Source of the DNA: Hadesarchaea archaeon
GTDB lineage: Archaea; Hadarchaeota; Hadarchaeia; Hadarchaeales; Hadarchaeaceae
NCBI GenBank assembly: GCA_030601675.1
Contig: JAUWBN010000009.1
Coordinates: 1 to 42,500, forward strand
Direction: 5' to 3'
Length of the DNA stretch: 42,500 bases
Part shown: positions 18,038 through 26,810 of the stretch, piece after piece
Numbering within the stretch: the stretch's first letter is position 1
How the letters are laid out: every line of letters begins with the position of its first letter
Program-made: the position numbers and the translations under genes
Notes under the pieces: generated by a model
Database searches by the model: none
What the model was told of the DNA's origin: nothing
The model's input: the letters and a program-made list of their open reading frames with translations, nothing else

Positions 18038-19027
18038 TTACTCAATTGATTTAATTTCCTGACGAATAGCTTCATACCAAGACATTCGTGGAACAGATTC
18101 CCATTTCAGAATGTTTTCGATAGTGAATTCTAAACAGAACCTTGCGTGTTCTGCTAGCTTTTCTGGGTCCACTTCTTTTAGATATGAAGCTATCTTCTTG
18201 CTGATCTCTCCCACTATCTCATCCGTTATCTTACCGGCTCTAAGAGAAACATGGATTCTGGAGCGAGGTTCTAACACAGGAAAAATTTCTCGATATTTTT
18301 GATATTTTTTGTAATCTAATCTTAGCTTGAGTACTTCAAGTTCATCGAAAATTATCTTAAACTCAGGATTGCCCAGTAGGTGGATTGCTGATCCACTTCC
18401 ATAAAGTTTGTCTTGTTCCAAATTCTTCGCTGTTTCGAATGCCGCGACACAATAAATCAAACTATTGTGGAAATTCTTTGATAAAAAATTCTGCTCGGCT
18501 ATACTATAAAGTTCACCCAAATCCTTGTTTTGGATTAGCATACCAAGCGACACATCTCGTAATTCCACACCGAATACTGCTTTCATACATTCCGCCAATA
18601 CCTGTTCTGTCAAATTTTGGTAAGTTTTCAAATTCTCTGGGCAAGGGACAATTCCGTCGTGTTGCACCTTATTTCGAGCCAAGTGCAGGTTCTTGATCCC
18701 CGTTTCTGATATTTTTACTTTCAGTTGTTTTTGCTGAATCTCTATTAAAAAGTTGTTAAGTATACCATGAAAAGTATTTTCACTACTCCCACGTAAAAAC
18801 TCCAGCGCGACCGATAGCAACATTTCTATTGCGTTGTCAAAGTTCAAGATGGCTAGAGCTAAATCTACCTGCGTCCCGTTTTCCATGTGTTCAACCCCGT
18901 GCATGTAAAGTCTTTTTGCATAAGAGAGACGCCTTAGCACATGCTCGTCTAGGACCAATGATTCACCCGACAATAGGTTGTTCTTTCGGTTTTTCAATTT
19001 TGCGTGCCCTATCTTATTCAAACTCAA
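18038..19027 (-). CDS. HEPN-like helical protein B
   Basis: HLARNKVQHDG (R-x4-H) within an all-helical context (DLALAILNFDNAIEMLLSVALEFL). Confidence 0.5.
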   Translation of the reverse strand: MSLNKIGHAKLKNRKNNLLSGESLVLDEHVLRRLSYAKRLYMHGVEHMENGTQVDLALAILNFDNAIEMLLSVALEFLRGSSENTFHGILNNFLIEIQQKQLKVKISETGIKNLHLARNKVQHDGIVPCPENLKTYQNLTEQVLAECMKAVFGVELRDVSLGMLIQNKDLGELYSIAEQNFLSKNFHNSLIYCVAAFETAKNLEQDKLYGSGSAIHLLGNPEFKIIFDELEVLKLRLDYKKYQKYREIFPVLEPRSRIHVSLRAGKITDEIVGEISKKIASYLKEVDPEKLAEHARFCLEFTIENILKWESVPRMSWYEAIRQEIKSIE

Positions 19028-19229
19028 AATGTAATTTTTCAGGAAAACAGCAGTTTAATACCTAAAAATCCCAAATCTTGTCGGTGGGATTCGAACTCGA
19101 ACTAGGCGGGTTCGGTTTTGACAGGGGTCGGTGCTTTTTGTGTGCCCCCAGATGATTTCCCATGTATTTTATACTCGTAGATTAATTACAATCTAATTAG
19201 GGGAAAACCCGCCCCAAGCGGGTGACGAG

Positions 19230-22200
19230 ATGGCAAATGCTATGTATTATGAGAAGACCGATGTAGCCACGATGGAATCTGTCAAACAAATTCAAGAAGA
19301 GTTTCTCAAACGATGCCGGATTTTCCCTGCTGACTTGCGAGAGCACGGGCGGACGGAAATACACATTAGCTCAGGCGAGCAAGCTCGTTATATCCTAGAA
19401 CTTATTCAAAACGCGGACGATGCACAAACACCTGAACCGGGTTGCGACTCTGTTCAAACACGAGGAGAAGCCAAAATTGTGTTCATACTTACGCCAACGA
19501 AACTTTACTGCGCCAACGGGGGTTACCCCCTCACCCATAAAGGATTCCGTGCTATCTGCCACATGTGTCTCAGCCCAAAGGTGGGCCGACAGATTGGGTA
19601 CAAAGGGGTCGGATTTAAATCAATTCTAGAGTTAGCAAGTGAAGTGGAAATTTTCTGGCCACTTGGAGCCGCCAAATTTTCGCGGGAGGCCACCTTTGAG
19701 TTGCTGAAATCCGAAAGGTCCAAACTTTCGGAACTCGTATCTTTTGAGGATGTGCCGCTTCTACGTTGCCCATTCCAAATGGACCTGCAGAGGGAATTAG
19801 AGGGGGACCCGATTCTCCGGAAGCTTTGGGAAAACAATGCCACTGTGTTCCGATTTACACTCTCCCCGCAAACCTTGATAAAGGAAGTTCAGAACCGGCT
19901 CGGAGAAATCGCCCCTTCTACTCTTCTTTTCATGAACAGGTTGGCTTCAATCGAAATCGATGAAAAAGCGGTTGGGGGGATCCGACATGCGTTTAAACGA
20001 AACGATGGCCCTAACCAATCATCTCTTCCAAACAATGGCCAGCGGGTGACCATCGAACACAAAGGTGGCAGTTCGTCTTGGATTCTTTATTCGGAAACTT
20101 TCGATTTGGAGGAGGCTGTGAAGAAGAAACTCCCTCGCGATTGGCGAGATAAGGATTCGGCACAAATCACATTCGCTTTCCAGACGGATTCTCATTCAAA
20201 TCATGCAATGCCATTTGTAGGAAATGGTGGGCACCCCAATTTACATGTCTTTTTCCCCACGAATGAACGTCTTCCCATAAGAGTGCTGGTGCATGGTACT
20301 TTCCGAACGAACGTGGACAGACGTCTACTTACGGAAGACCTCGATGAAGAGTTTTCATACAACTCATTTGTATTGCAACGATCGGTGAATATTTTCATCG
20401 AGAAGGTCATGCCGCTGATACTCGAGCACCTCGATGACCCAGCCGCCATCTTGGATTTTTTGACGCCCCCTGACCCAGATAGCCTCACAGGTTTTTCGAA
20501 AGCGTTTTGGGAGAAACTTAAAAACACGCTAAGAAAACGTCGTTGTATCCCAGCGCATAAAGAGGGCTGGATTTTACCCACGCACGCTGTTATCGTGCCA
20601 AAAGGGGTGCCTCTTGAAAATTTCAAACGCTTGCTGGGAGAGCCCGGAGGGGGAAAGAGATTCTGCCACAATTCTGTTGAGTCCTTCCCCCACCGTGCAA
20701 ATACCGCGATACTGCTCGGTGCCCAGGTTTTTAACCCTTCAGAATTTTTTGATTTACTAGAGCCCAAAATCTCATCACTTTCTCCATCGCAAGTTGCCTC
20801 GGCCTATGTAATAATCGAAAAGTTAGACTCCTTGGTTCCTAATCAATCGGAATTCAGAGAAAAGGCAAAACGAGCCGAGATACTGCGGTTGTCTGGTGGT
20901 CAACATGTTTCAGCTGAGAGCGTGACGGTTGGGGGGCCAATCTTCTTCCCGCCAGCTACTGAGACTTTTGAAATTAACATCCCGCAGGGCATACGTTTAC
21001 GGTTTTTGGATTCACGGATCACGGAAGCTTATCGTAAAGTAGTTGAGGGACGCATAAGTGGCAGTTTTCTTGCACGCGCAATAGGTGTAGAAGAATTTGC
21101 AGCGTCCCCGATACTAACAAATGCAGTTATCCCCGCCGTTAAACGGTACTGGAAAAACAATAAAGAGTTCAATCCTCGATTATTACTACAATTTCTCTTT
21201 CAACTTTTTGAAGACAAATTTCGAGAGGGGAGCCGTCCGCTGGAGTTAACCGATAAGCTAAGAGCACTTGGCATCACACCAGTGCCCACCACCAAAGGCG
21301 ACTTTACCCCAGCTTTCTCGGTTTACGCATCACAGGACTGGACTAAAAACGACGATTTAGAAGCCCTCTATAGTTTCGATCCAGCGAGCCGCTTCCTCGA
21401 GCCACCTAATCAAGCATGGGATGAGACCGAACGCTTGGCGTGGGAAGGCTTCTTCAAATGGTTGGGGGTGAATTGGCTTCCTAGACTAGTGCCACAGTTC
21501 GGGCCCGGAGAGGAAAACCGCTGGCAGACATGTGTGTGGGATCGACAGACCCGAACGTGTATAACTAGCCCGCACTCTAGGTTACCGCGTTGGAATGATT
21601 ATTGCGCGGAAATTTCTTCCAAGTCTCGAGAAATTCCTTATGATGACCCCGTGGGGCGGCCGCGCTGCGATTTCAAATCTTCCTTTGCCCTTGATAGGTT
21701 TGAAAGAGTGATCCGAGATTCAGAGCGGGCAAAGCGGCTTTATAGGGTCTTGGCGGAGAACTGGACTAGCTATGCGCAATTTCTAAACTGCGAACTAAGC
21801 TTTGTGAAGACGACAGGGGGTCCAAAATATTCGTATGATTTTGAATCATATTTTAACTGGGCGCTGAAGACTTTCGCATGGATTCCCAGCACCCACGGTT
21901 TCCGGTCACCGAGGGAAGTCTTCGAGCGAGCCCCAGAACTCGAAAGGTTATTTGGAAATCTTATTCCTTACATTACAACACCAATCGTTGAGGCATCTTT
22001 CGCAGCCTACCTTGGCATTCGAAAATCATTCGATGACATGTCCTCAGCCGATTGGTGGAAGATTGCGCTTTCCATGCCTGAACTGATAGAGCGTAAAGTA
22101 GAGTCTATCAAGCCAATCTACCGTAAAATGTTACAAGCGATTGATGAATCTACAGATTCTCCCGAACGCCAGCAATTCTTAAAACAAGGAAAATTATTTT

Positions 22201-23561
22201 GTTATGTGAATGGTAAAATAGAAGCTGTCCATCGTGGGCAAGTGTTCTATGCTGACGATACCGAATTGCTTGAGTTGTTTTGTAATTATGTTCCGATTTT
22301 TGTGATGATGCATGAGGAAAGAAGAGGTACAAAGGTTTGTAGAGTATTCGACGCCCCCAAACTAAGCGATGAGGTACTCCGCACTCCAGCAATTGGAGAT
22401 ACCGACACAGCTCTCTCCCAAGACTTAGATCGTTATCTCGACTCAAGAAAGTCGTTGATATTAGCCCGTCTTTATGTGGAACGGCCAAAGTCTGAGAAAG
22501 AAGATATTTCCAAACTCAAGCGTATAACGATAAAGGCCGTTAAGGAGCTAAGCGAGACTTATAAGTTGGATGCTCTCGATGTACCAATTGAATTAAAACA
22601 GGAGAAAAAACGAGCACTCATTCAAAAGGAAGACGAAAATCGCTACGCTTTGTTAGTCAATTTAGCTGCGCTTCCAGTAGGACGGGGTTCAGAAGAAGTA
22701 TGGAATGATGATTTGGCTTCCGAAGTTGCCAAGCAGTTAACTAACTATCTTGAAACCAATTTGGCGTCTGATTTTCTCTCGATACTCTCCCGCCCTTACG
22801 AGATAGCAAAGAGGGCTTTAGCTTTGAGTAATGTCAGGAACGAAGACATTACGTACTGCGAACAACGACTTGCCGCCCCCGAGCAACCTCCTCCGGTTAC
22901 CCTCCCCGAACCACAACCGCCTGAAGAGACATCGCTGGTCCCGACAGTCGGTGTTTCGCCCGAACCACCCGCACCCGCTCAGAGTCCCGCGGCCGGATTG
23001 AAATTATGGCAACCGGAAGAGCTAGGGTTTGGAACCCCCTCTGTATTAACTCCGCCTCCCGCTACAGGAGGACAGGACGGTGCCGCGGAGGGCAGAGGCG
23101 GCACACCTGGGCGTCGTCCCATTCAGGAAAGGGATCTTATCGACAAGGCCGGAATGCAGATTGTGATGGCGTGGGAGATGGAGCGAGAGAAACGGAGAGT
23201 CAGGGACGTTTCAGACCCGAGTTTACGCATGGGTTATGACATTCAATCGGTAGGTGAAGACGGATTGAGGATGATTGAGGTCAAATCCTCAGGTAGTGAT
23301 ATAAGGGTGATTGAAATAACAGCCAATGAATGGGAGACTGCTCGGAAGCCAGAAAACCGAGAGCGATACTATGCATACCGGGTGCGCCATTTGGACAAAA
23401 AATACAATCGACCCCCTAGCATATTGCGAATTAAAGATCCATACGGTCAATTCACCGCTGAGCCGACCATGTTCAAAATTAACATCAACACATTCAAGGA
23501 CAAAATTGAAATACTTCCACTCGTAGATAGACCAGGAACGAGTAAAGGAGAACAAAAATAG
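19230..23561 (+). CDS. Sacsin-like HATPase protein with C-terminal DUF3883 (PD-(D/E)xK-like) domain
   Basis: ARYILELIQNADDA, CANGGYPLT, GYKGVGFKSI sacsin-type HATPase motifs; C-terminal GYDIQSVGEDGLRMIEVKSSG DUF3883 signature. Confidence 0.85.
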   Translation: MANAMYYEKTDVATMESVKQIQEEFLKRCRIFPADLREHGRTEIHISSGEQARYILELIQNADDAQTPEPGCDSVQTRGEAKIVFILTPTKLYCANGGYPLTHKGFRAICHMCLSPKVGRQIGYKGVGFKSILELASEVEIFWPLGAAKFSREATFELLKSERSKLSELVSFEDVPLLRCPFQMDLQRELEGDPILRKLWENNATVFRFTLSPQTLIKEVQNRLGEIAPSTLLFMNRLASIEIDEKAVGGIRHAFKRNDGPNQSSLPNNGQRVTIEHKGGSSSWILYSETFDLEEAVKKKLPRDWRDKDSAQITFAFQTDSHSNHAMPFVGNGGHPNLHVFFPTNERLPIRVLVHGTFRTNVDRRLLTEDLDEEFSYNSFVLQRSVNIFIEKVMPLILEHLDDPAAILDFLTPPDPDSLTGFSKAFWEKLKNTLRKRRCIPAHKEGWILPTHAVIVPKGVPLENFKRLLGEPGGGKRFCHNSVESFPHRANTAILLGAQVFNPSEFFDLLEPKISSLSPSQVASAYVIIEKLDSLVPNQSEFREKAKRAEILRLSGGQHVSAESVTVGGPIFFPPATETFEINIPQGIRLRFLDSRITEAYRKVVEGRISGSFLARAIGVEEFAASPILTNAVIPAVKRYWKNNKEFNPRLLLQFLFQLFEDKFREGSRPLELTDKLRALGITPVPTTKGDFTPAFSVYASQDWTKNDDLEALYSFDPASRFLEPPNQAWDETERLAWEGFFKWLGVNWLPRLVPQFGPGEENRWQTCVWDRQTRTCITSPHSRLPRWNDYCAEISSKSREIPYDDPVGRPRCDFKSSFALDRFERVIRDSERAKRLYRVLAENWTSYAQFLNCELSFVKTTGGPKYSYDFESYFNWALKTFAWIPSTHGFRSPREVFERAPELERLFGNLIPYITTPIVEASFAAYLGIRKSFDDMSSADWWKIALSMPELIERKVESIKPIYRKMLQAIDESTDSPERQQFLKQGKLFCYVNGKIEAVHRGQVFYADDTELLELFCNYVPIFVMMHEERRGTKVCRVFDAPKLSDEVLRTPAIGDTDTALSQDLDRYLDSRKSLILARLYVERPKSEKEDISKLKRITIKAVKELSETYKLDALDVPIELKQEKKRALIQKEDENRYALLVNLAALPVGRGSEEVWNDDLASEVAKQLTNYLETNLASDFLSILSRPYEIAKRALALSNVRNEDITYCEQRLAAPEQPPPVTLPEPQPPEETSLVPTVGVSPEPPAPAQSPAAGLKLWQPEELGFGTPSVLTPPPATGGQDGAAEGRGGTPGRRPIQERDLIDKAGMQIVMAWEMEREKRRVRDVSDPSLRMGYDIQSVGEDGLRMIEVKSSGSDIRVIEITANEWETARKPENRERYYAYRVRHLDKKYNRPPSILRIKDPYGQFTAEPTMFKININTFKDKIEILPLVDRPGTSKGEQK

Positions 23562-23704
23562 ACTGTTAACCGCTTTTTTCCTAAATCTAACATGTCCCCT
23601 TTCTGGATGTTACTTCCTTTTCGATGTGCTCCGACAATCCTTATTTCCACCGTGACTTCACTACTTCGAGCCACCACGATACGACCTTTTTGGACCTCAA
23701 CCTT

Positions 23705-24325
23705 TCAGTCCCCGACTTTAACCCTCTCCCTGCTTACCAAACCAGAAAGAATGTTAGTCAAAACTTTATCGCCTAACTCAACCAGTTCTTTATCACGCTT
23801 GCTATACCCAAATTTATCCCCATGGAAGAGGTTACATCGAATTTGATAGACGATTCGTATCAGAGCACTGAACTCATCAATTTTTATTTCCTTGTTGAAT
23901 TCTTTATAACCGGGAGAGGGCTTTTTCTCGCACCCATCTTTCTTTCCACACTTGCTACAGATGGGTTTTGAATCTATGTCAAAAAAATTCCTAAGATAGA
24001 GCGTGGCATCTAACACTTGTTCATCTGGTTGCTCGTCTTCGCTACCACGACCAACGCATTCATGTGAGACAAGTTCTCTCGCTTCATTTCTAACTTCGCC
24101 GAATTCGTATCCATAGTAAGTAGCAAATGCCAAGACTTTTCTTTTATCCCCTTCAAATTTGTATAACGCATTGTAGAAAAGATTTAGTAAAGCCCACTTC
24201 CTGAAGAAATCGGAGTATGATGCTTGGAAATCCTCTCTTGGTTCCAGCCATCTTTCTATTGTCCTCAACGCTTGGCGTTTTTCATCCTCCGAAGTCTTTC
24301 TGGACGATTTCCCCACCATTTTCAC
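23705..24325 (-). CDS. HEPN-like protein C
   Basis: RIVYQIRCNLFHGDK (R-x4-H), similar layout to protein A, internal CxxC..C residues. Confidence 0.65.
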   Translation of the reverse strand: MKMVGKSSRKTSEDEKRQALRTIERWLEPREDFQASYSDFFRKWALLNLFYNALYKFEGDKRKVLAFATYYGYEFGEVRNEARELVSHECVGRGSEDEQPDEQVLDATLYLRNFFDIDSKPICSKCGKKDGCEKKPSPGYKEFNKEIKIDEFSALIRIVYQIRCNLFHGDKFGYSKRDKELVELGDKVLTNILSGLVSRERVKVGD

Positions 24326-24473
24326 CCATTTCCAGCCTACGTGCAGCCCCTACATACACTATTCTTGAGCCCTTATTTTAAACAAGCCCCGGTCAGCATG
24401 AAGCGCGAACATAGCTGATCGCCCTTTCGAAAACTTTCATCGCCATGTAAAAAGCAAAAAAAAAAAGAAAAGG

Positions 24474-24513
24474 GTGGGGTACAATGCACTGCTTTTCCAA
24501 TGTTAGAGTGGTA
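24474..24513 (+). repeat. Diverged 40-nt direct repeat, right copy
   Basis: gtggggtacaatgcactgcttttccaatgttagagtggta; see 15910-15949. Confidence 0.7.
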
Positions 24514-24610
24514 TAATGGGGACTAAATTTTAGATCGCCAAAAAGAAATAAGTGGTATTGCCTAGTTCTAACCTAATGGGGAGTTTGATGATTAAATTAG
24601 GAGGATTTCA

Positions 24611-25861
24611 TTGGAGAGGAGAATAGTCTGTCTGGAAGGCCTCAATGGATTTGAGTTTGAGGATCTTTGCACGGAGCTTTTCAAAAGATTGGGGCACAAA
24701 AATGTGAGACTTGCACCAAGAGTAGCGGATACGGGCAGAGACATATTAATGGATGTCGTCACTCCATCTAGAAAGATCGAGCCAGTAATAGTCGAGTGCA
24801 AGCACCACTTGGGTAAAACCATCGGAAGACCGGTTATCCAAAAGCTTCATTCCGCGATCATAACCTTCTCCGTTAAGAGGGGGTTAGTGATAACTACTGG
24901 ACACTTCAGCGATGAAGCCAAAAAGTACGCAAAAATAATCAAAGATGTAAGAATAGAGCTTATAAATCTCTCAGATTTGAAAAGACTTGGAGAGGGGGTT
25001 GGATTCGAGATTTATGAAACTTCTGCTGATGTGCCCTCTCAAAGTTTTCACATATGCAAACCTAGCGAGCTCGATAAAATTTTCAGAAGAGAAACAAATC
25101 GAATGATAAGCTACCCAAAATCTCCCAAGGAAATAATTCAATTTTTAGGACACGATGTTCAAGTTAAGCCTGCATATCTCCTAACTTATTCGATAGATCG
25201 TGACTTCGTGACTTCCACTGGTAGAATGATTCATTCAATTCATGTTAATGATGCTCAATTACTAGCGGATGGGAGAAACGGAGAACTCTACGCTGACAAC
25301 GTGTCAGAATTTCTTGGAGGATGTGAAAAAATGCCCCTAAAAAATGTGGAGCGTTTGAGGATTCCAAGGCCTCCTTTTCTACTTAGTGAAAATGAAATCA
25401 GGAAAGGGACCGTAAAGGAGCTGGTACAGCGTCACACCAAACCCGTTGTTTATCATGCGGGGAAAGGAGACGGAAGAAGGTTCGAGAAAGTTTGCTCGCC
25501 ATCTTCTAGGGATATAAAAATATTATATGCTGAGAAAGTTTATGTACCTAAATGGGAGCTCAGATACAAGGCTTTGAAGACCTCATACTCCGTAGCGGTA
25601 TATGCTAAACCTAGAGATTTATTGCTCCTCCAAAATGATTTTGAGAAATGTTCGGTATGCAAGAAAGAAATAGCGCCAGGAAAACGCATTATATGTAACG
25701 ATTGTGGAAAAATAGGACACGCTGAATTTTTCACGAAGCATTCATTTAGATGTAAGAATTGTAAGAAAACCATATGTAGAAGTTGTGCTATTGAAAAGAG
25801 AGAATGGCTCATCCTTAAGAGAAGGTATTGCAGGGAATGTTATAGAAGGATACTCAAGTAA
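24611..25861 (+). CDS. Mrr-type restriction endonuclease with C-terminal zinc-finger region
   Basis: GFEFEDLCTELFKRLGHKNV..DTGRDILMDV...VIVECKHH; four CxxC pairs at C-terminus; TTG start with AGGAGG upstream. Confidence 0.82.
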   Translation: MERRIVCLEGLNGFEFEDLCTELFKRLGHKNVRLAPRVADTGRDILMDVVTPSRKIEPVIVECKHHLGKTIGRPVIQKLHSAIITFSVKRGLVITTGHFSDEAKKYAKIIKDVRIELINLSDLKRLGEGVGFEIYETSADVPSQSFHICKPSELDKIFRRETNRMISYPKSPKEIIQFLGHDVQVKPAYLLTYSIDRDFVTSTGRMIHSIHVNDAQLLADGRNGELYADNVSEFLGGCEKMPLKNVERLRIPRPPFLLSENEIRKGTVKELVQRHTKPVVYHAGKGDGRRFEKVCSPSSRDIKILYAEKVYVPKWELRYKALKTSYSVAVYAKPRDLLLLQNDFEKCSVCKKEIAPGKRIICNDCGKIGHAEFFTKHSFRCKNCKKTICRSCAIEKREWLILKRRYCRECYRRILK

Positions 25862-26075
25862 TCTCTCTTATTACTTCACCAACTCGATTTGCTAGTTCAG
25901 GCCTTTGCTTTTTGAGCTTAGATCGCTTCAGCGGGCTTGACCGCCGCGTACCCTTCGCTCCCGCATTTCTGACACCAAGTAAAAATAGTGGCTCTGGTTT
26001 AAGTGGGCATCGTAGAATGACCTAATAACCAAAATCCTGATTAAGTAGTGTTCTAAAACATTCTGGGGCAGACAG

Positions 26076-26774
26076 GTGAAGAAGAAAAAAGCACCCACAG
26101 CCGCAATTGCGATCGCAGCAATTGTCCTCGTTGTTATAGGAGGTATTAGTTATTATTTCTTGGTGATAGAAAAAGAAGGGCCACCCGGAGAGGGGCCCAC
26201 ACCAGAAGAGGGCGCCCCTGAAGCGAGGATTTTTGAGCTACCAAACTGGGAAGCTGCCGCTGGATGGAGCTTCAATCTTTTTTCAGAACTGGAAAATAAG
26301 GCATACGCAATGACGGTTGACTTTATCGGTGAAAGCACCCTGGGTGGGGAAGCATACTACCAACTAAACTACTCTTTTAATCCGCCAATTGGGGATCTCG
26401 TAACAAACTCTAAAGCCTGGTTAAAGAAGGACACGCTAATGCCAACAAAAGTTCAATACTTACAGGGCGATAATTTGCTTACAGAAAGTATTGCTATTTA
26501 TACCTTTTCAGAAAATATGTGGCCGCTAAGGGTCGACAAGGAATTCACCTTAATAGAAAACCGCGTCAGTGAGGGTACAGTACTATCCTACTTGGTGAGA
26601 GTTGAAACCATTGAAAATGTGACTACCCCTGCTGGCGTGTTTGAATGCCCAAAAATTGTATATTATCGTAACAACACTGCCACAAAAAATGAGTGGTACT
26701 CGCCCCAAATAAAATGGTATGTAAAGACCGAAGACAAACAGTTCAAACAAACCATTGAACTCCAATCTTACTAA
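26076..26774 (+). CDS. Membrane-anchored extracellular protein of unknown function
   Basis: N-terminal TM (AAIAIAAIVLVVIGGISYYFLV), Pro/Glu linker, beta-rich domain; GTG start. Confidence 0.65.
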   Translation: MKKKKAPTAAIAIAAIVLVVIGGISYYFLVIEKEGPPGEGPTPEEGAPEARIFELPNWEAAAGWSFNLFSELENKAYAMTVDFIGESTLGGEAYYQLNYSFNPPIGDLVTNSKAWLKKDTLMPTKVQYLQGDNLLTESIAIYTFSENMWPLRVDKEFTLIENRVSEGTVLSYLVRVETIENVTTPAGVFECPKIVYYRNNTATKNEWYSPQIKWYVKTEDKQFKQTIELQSY

Positions 26775-26810
26775 TATAGCCGATGCATGGTCTTGTGTTT
26801 CTTGCCCTCG

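Noticed and set aside
19077-19105. tRNA-like string (reverse complement GTTCGAGTTCGAATCCCACCGACA)
   Set aside because: T-stem does not pair well and no tRNA body is present; could be coincidence.
25870-26000. Minus-strand peptides TIFTWCQKCGSEGYAAVKPAEAI* and ...KGTRRSSPLKRSKLKKQRPELANRVGEVIREIT*
   Set aside because: Two competing frames, no start codon with SD signal; may be a decayed gene but unsupported.
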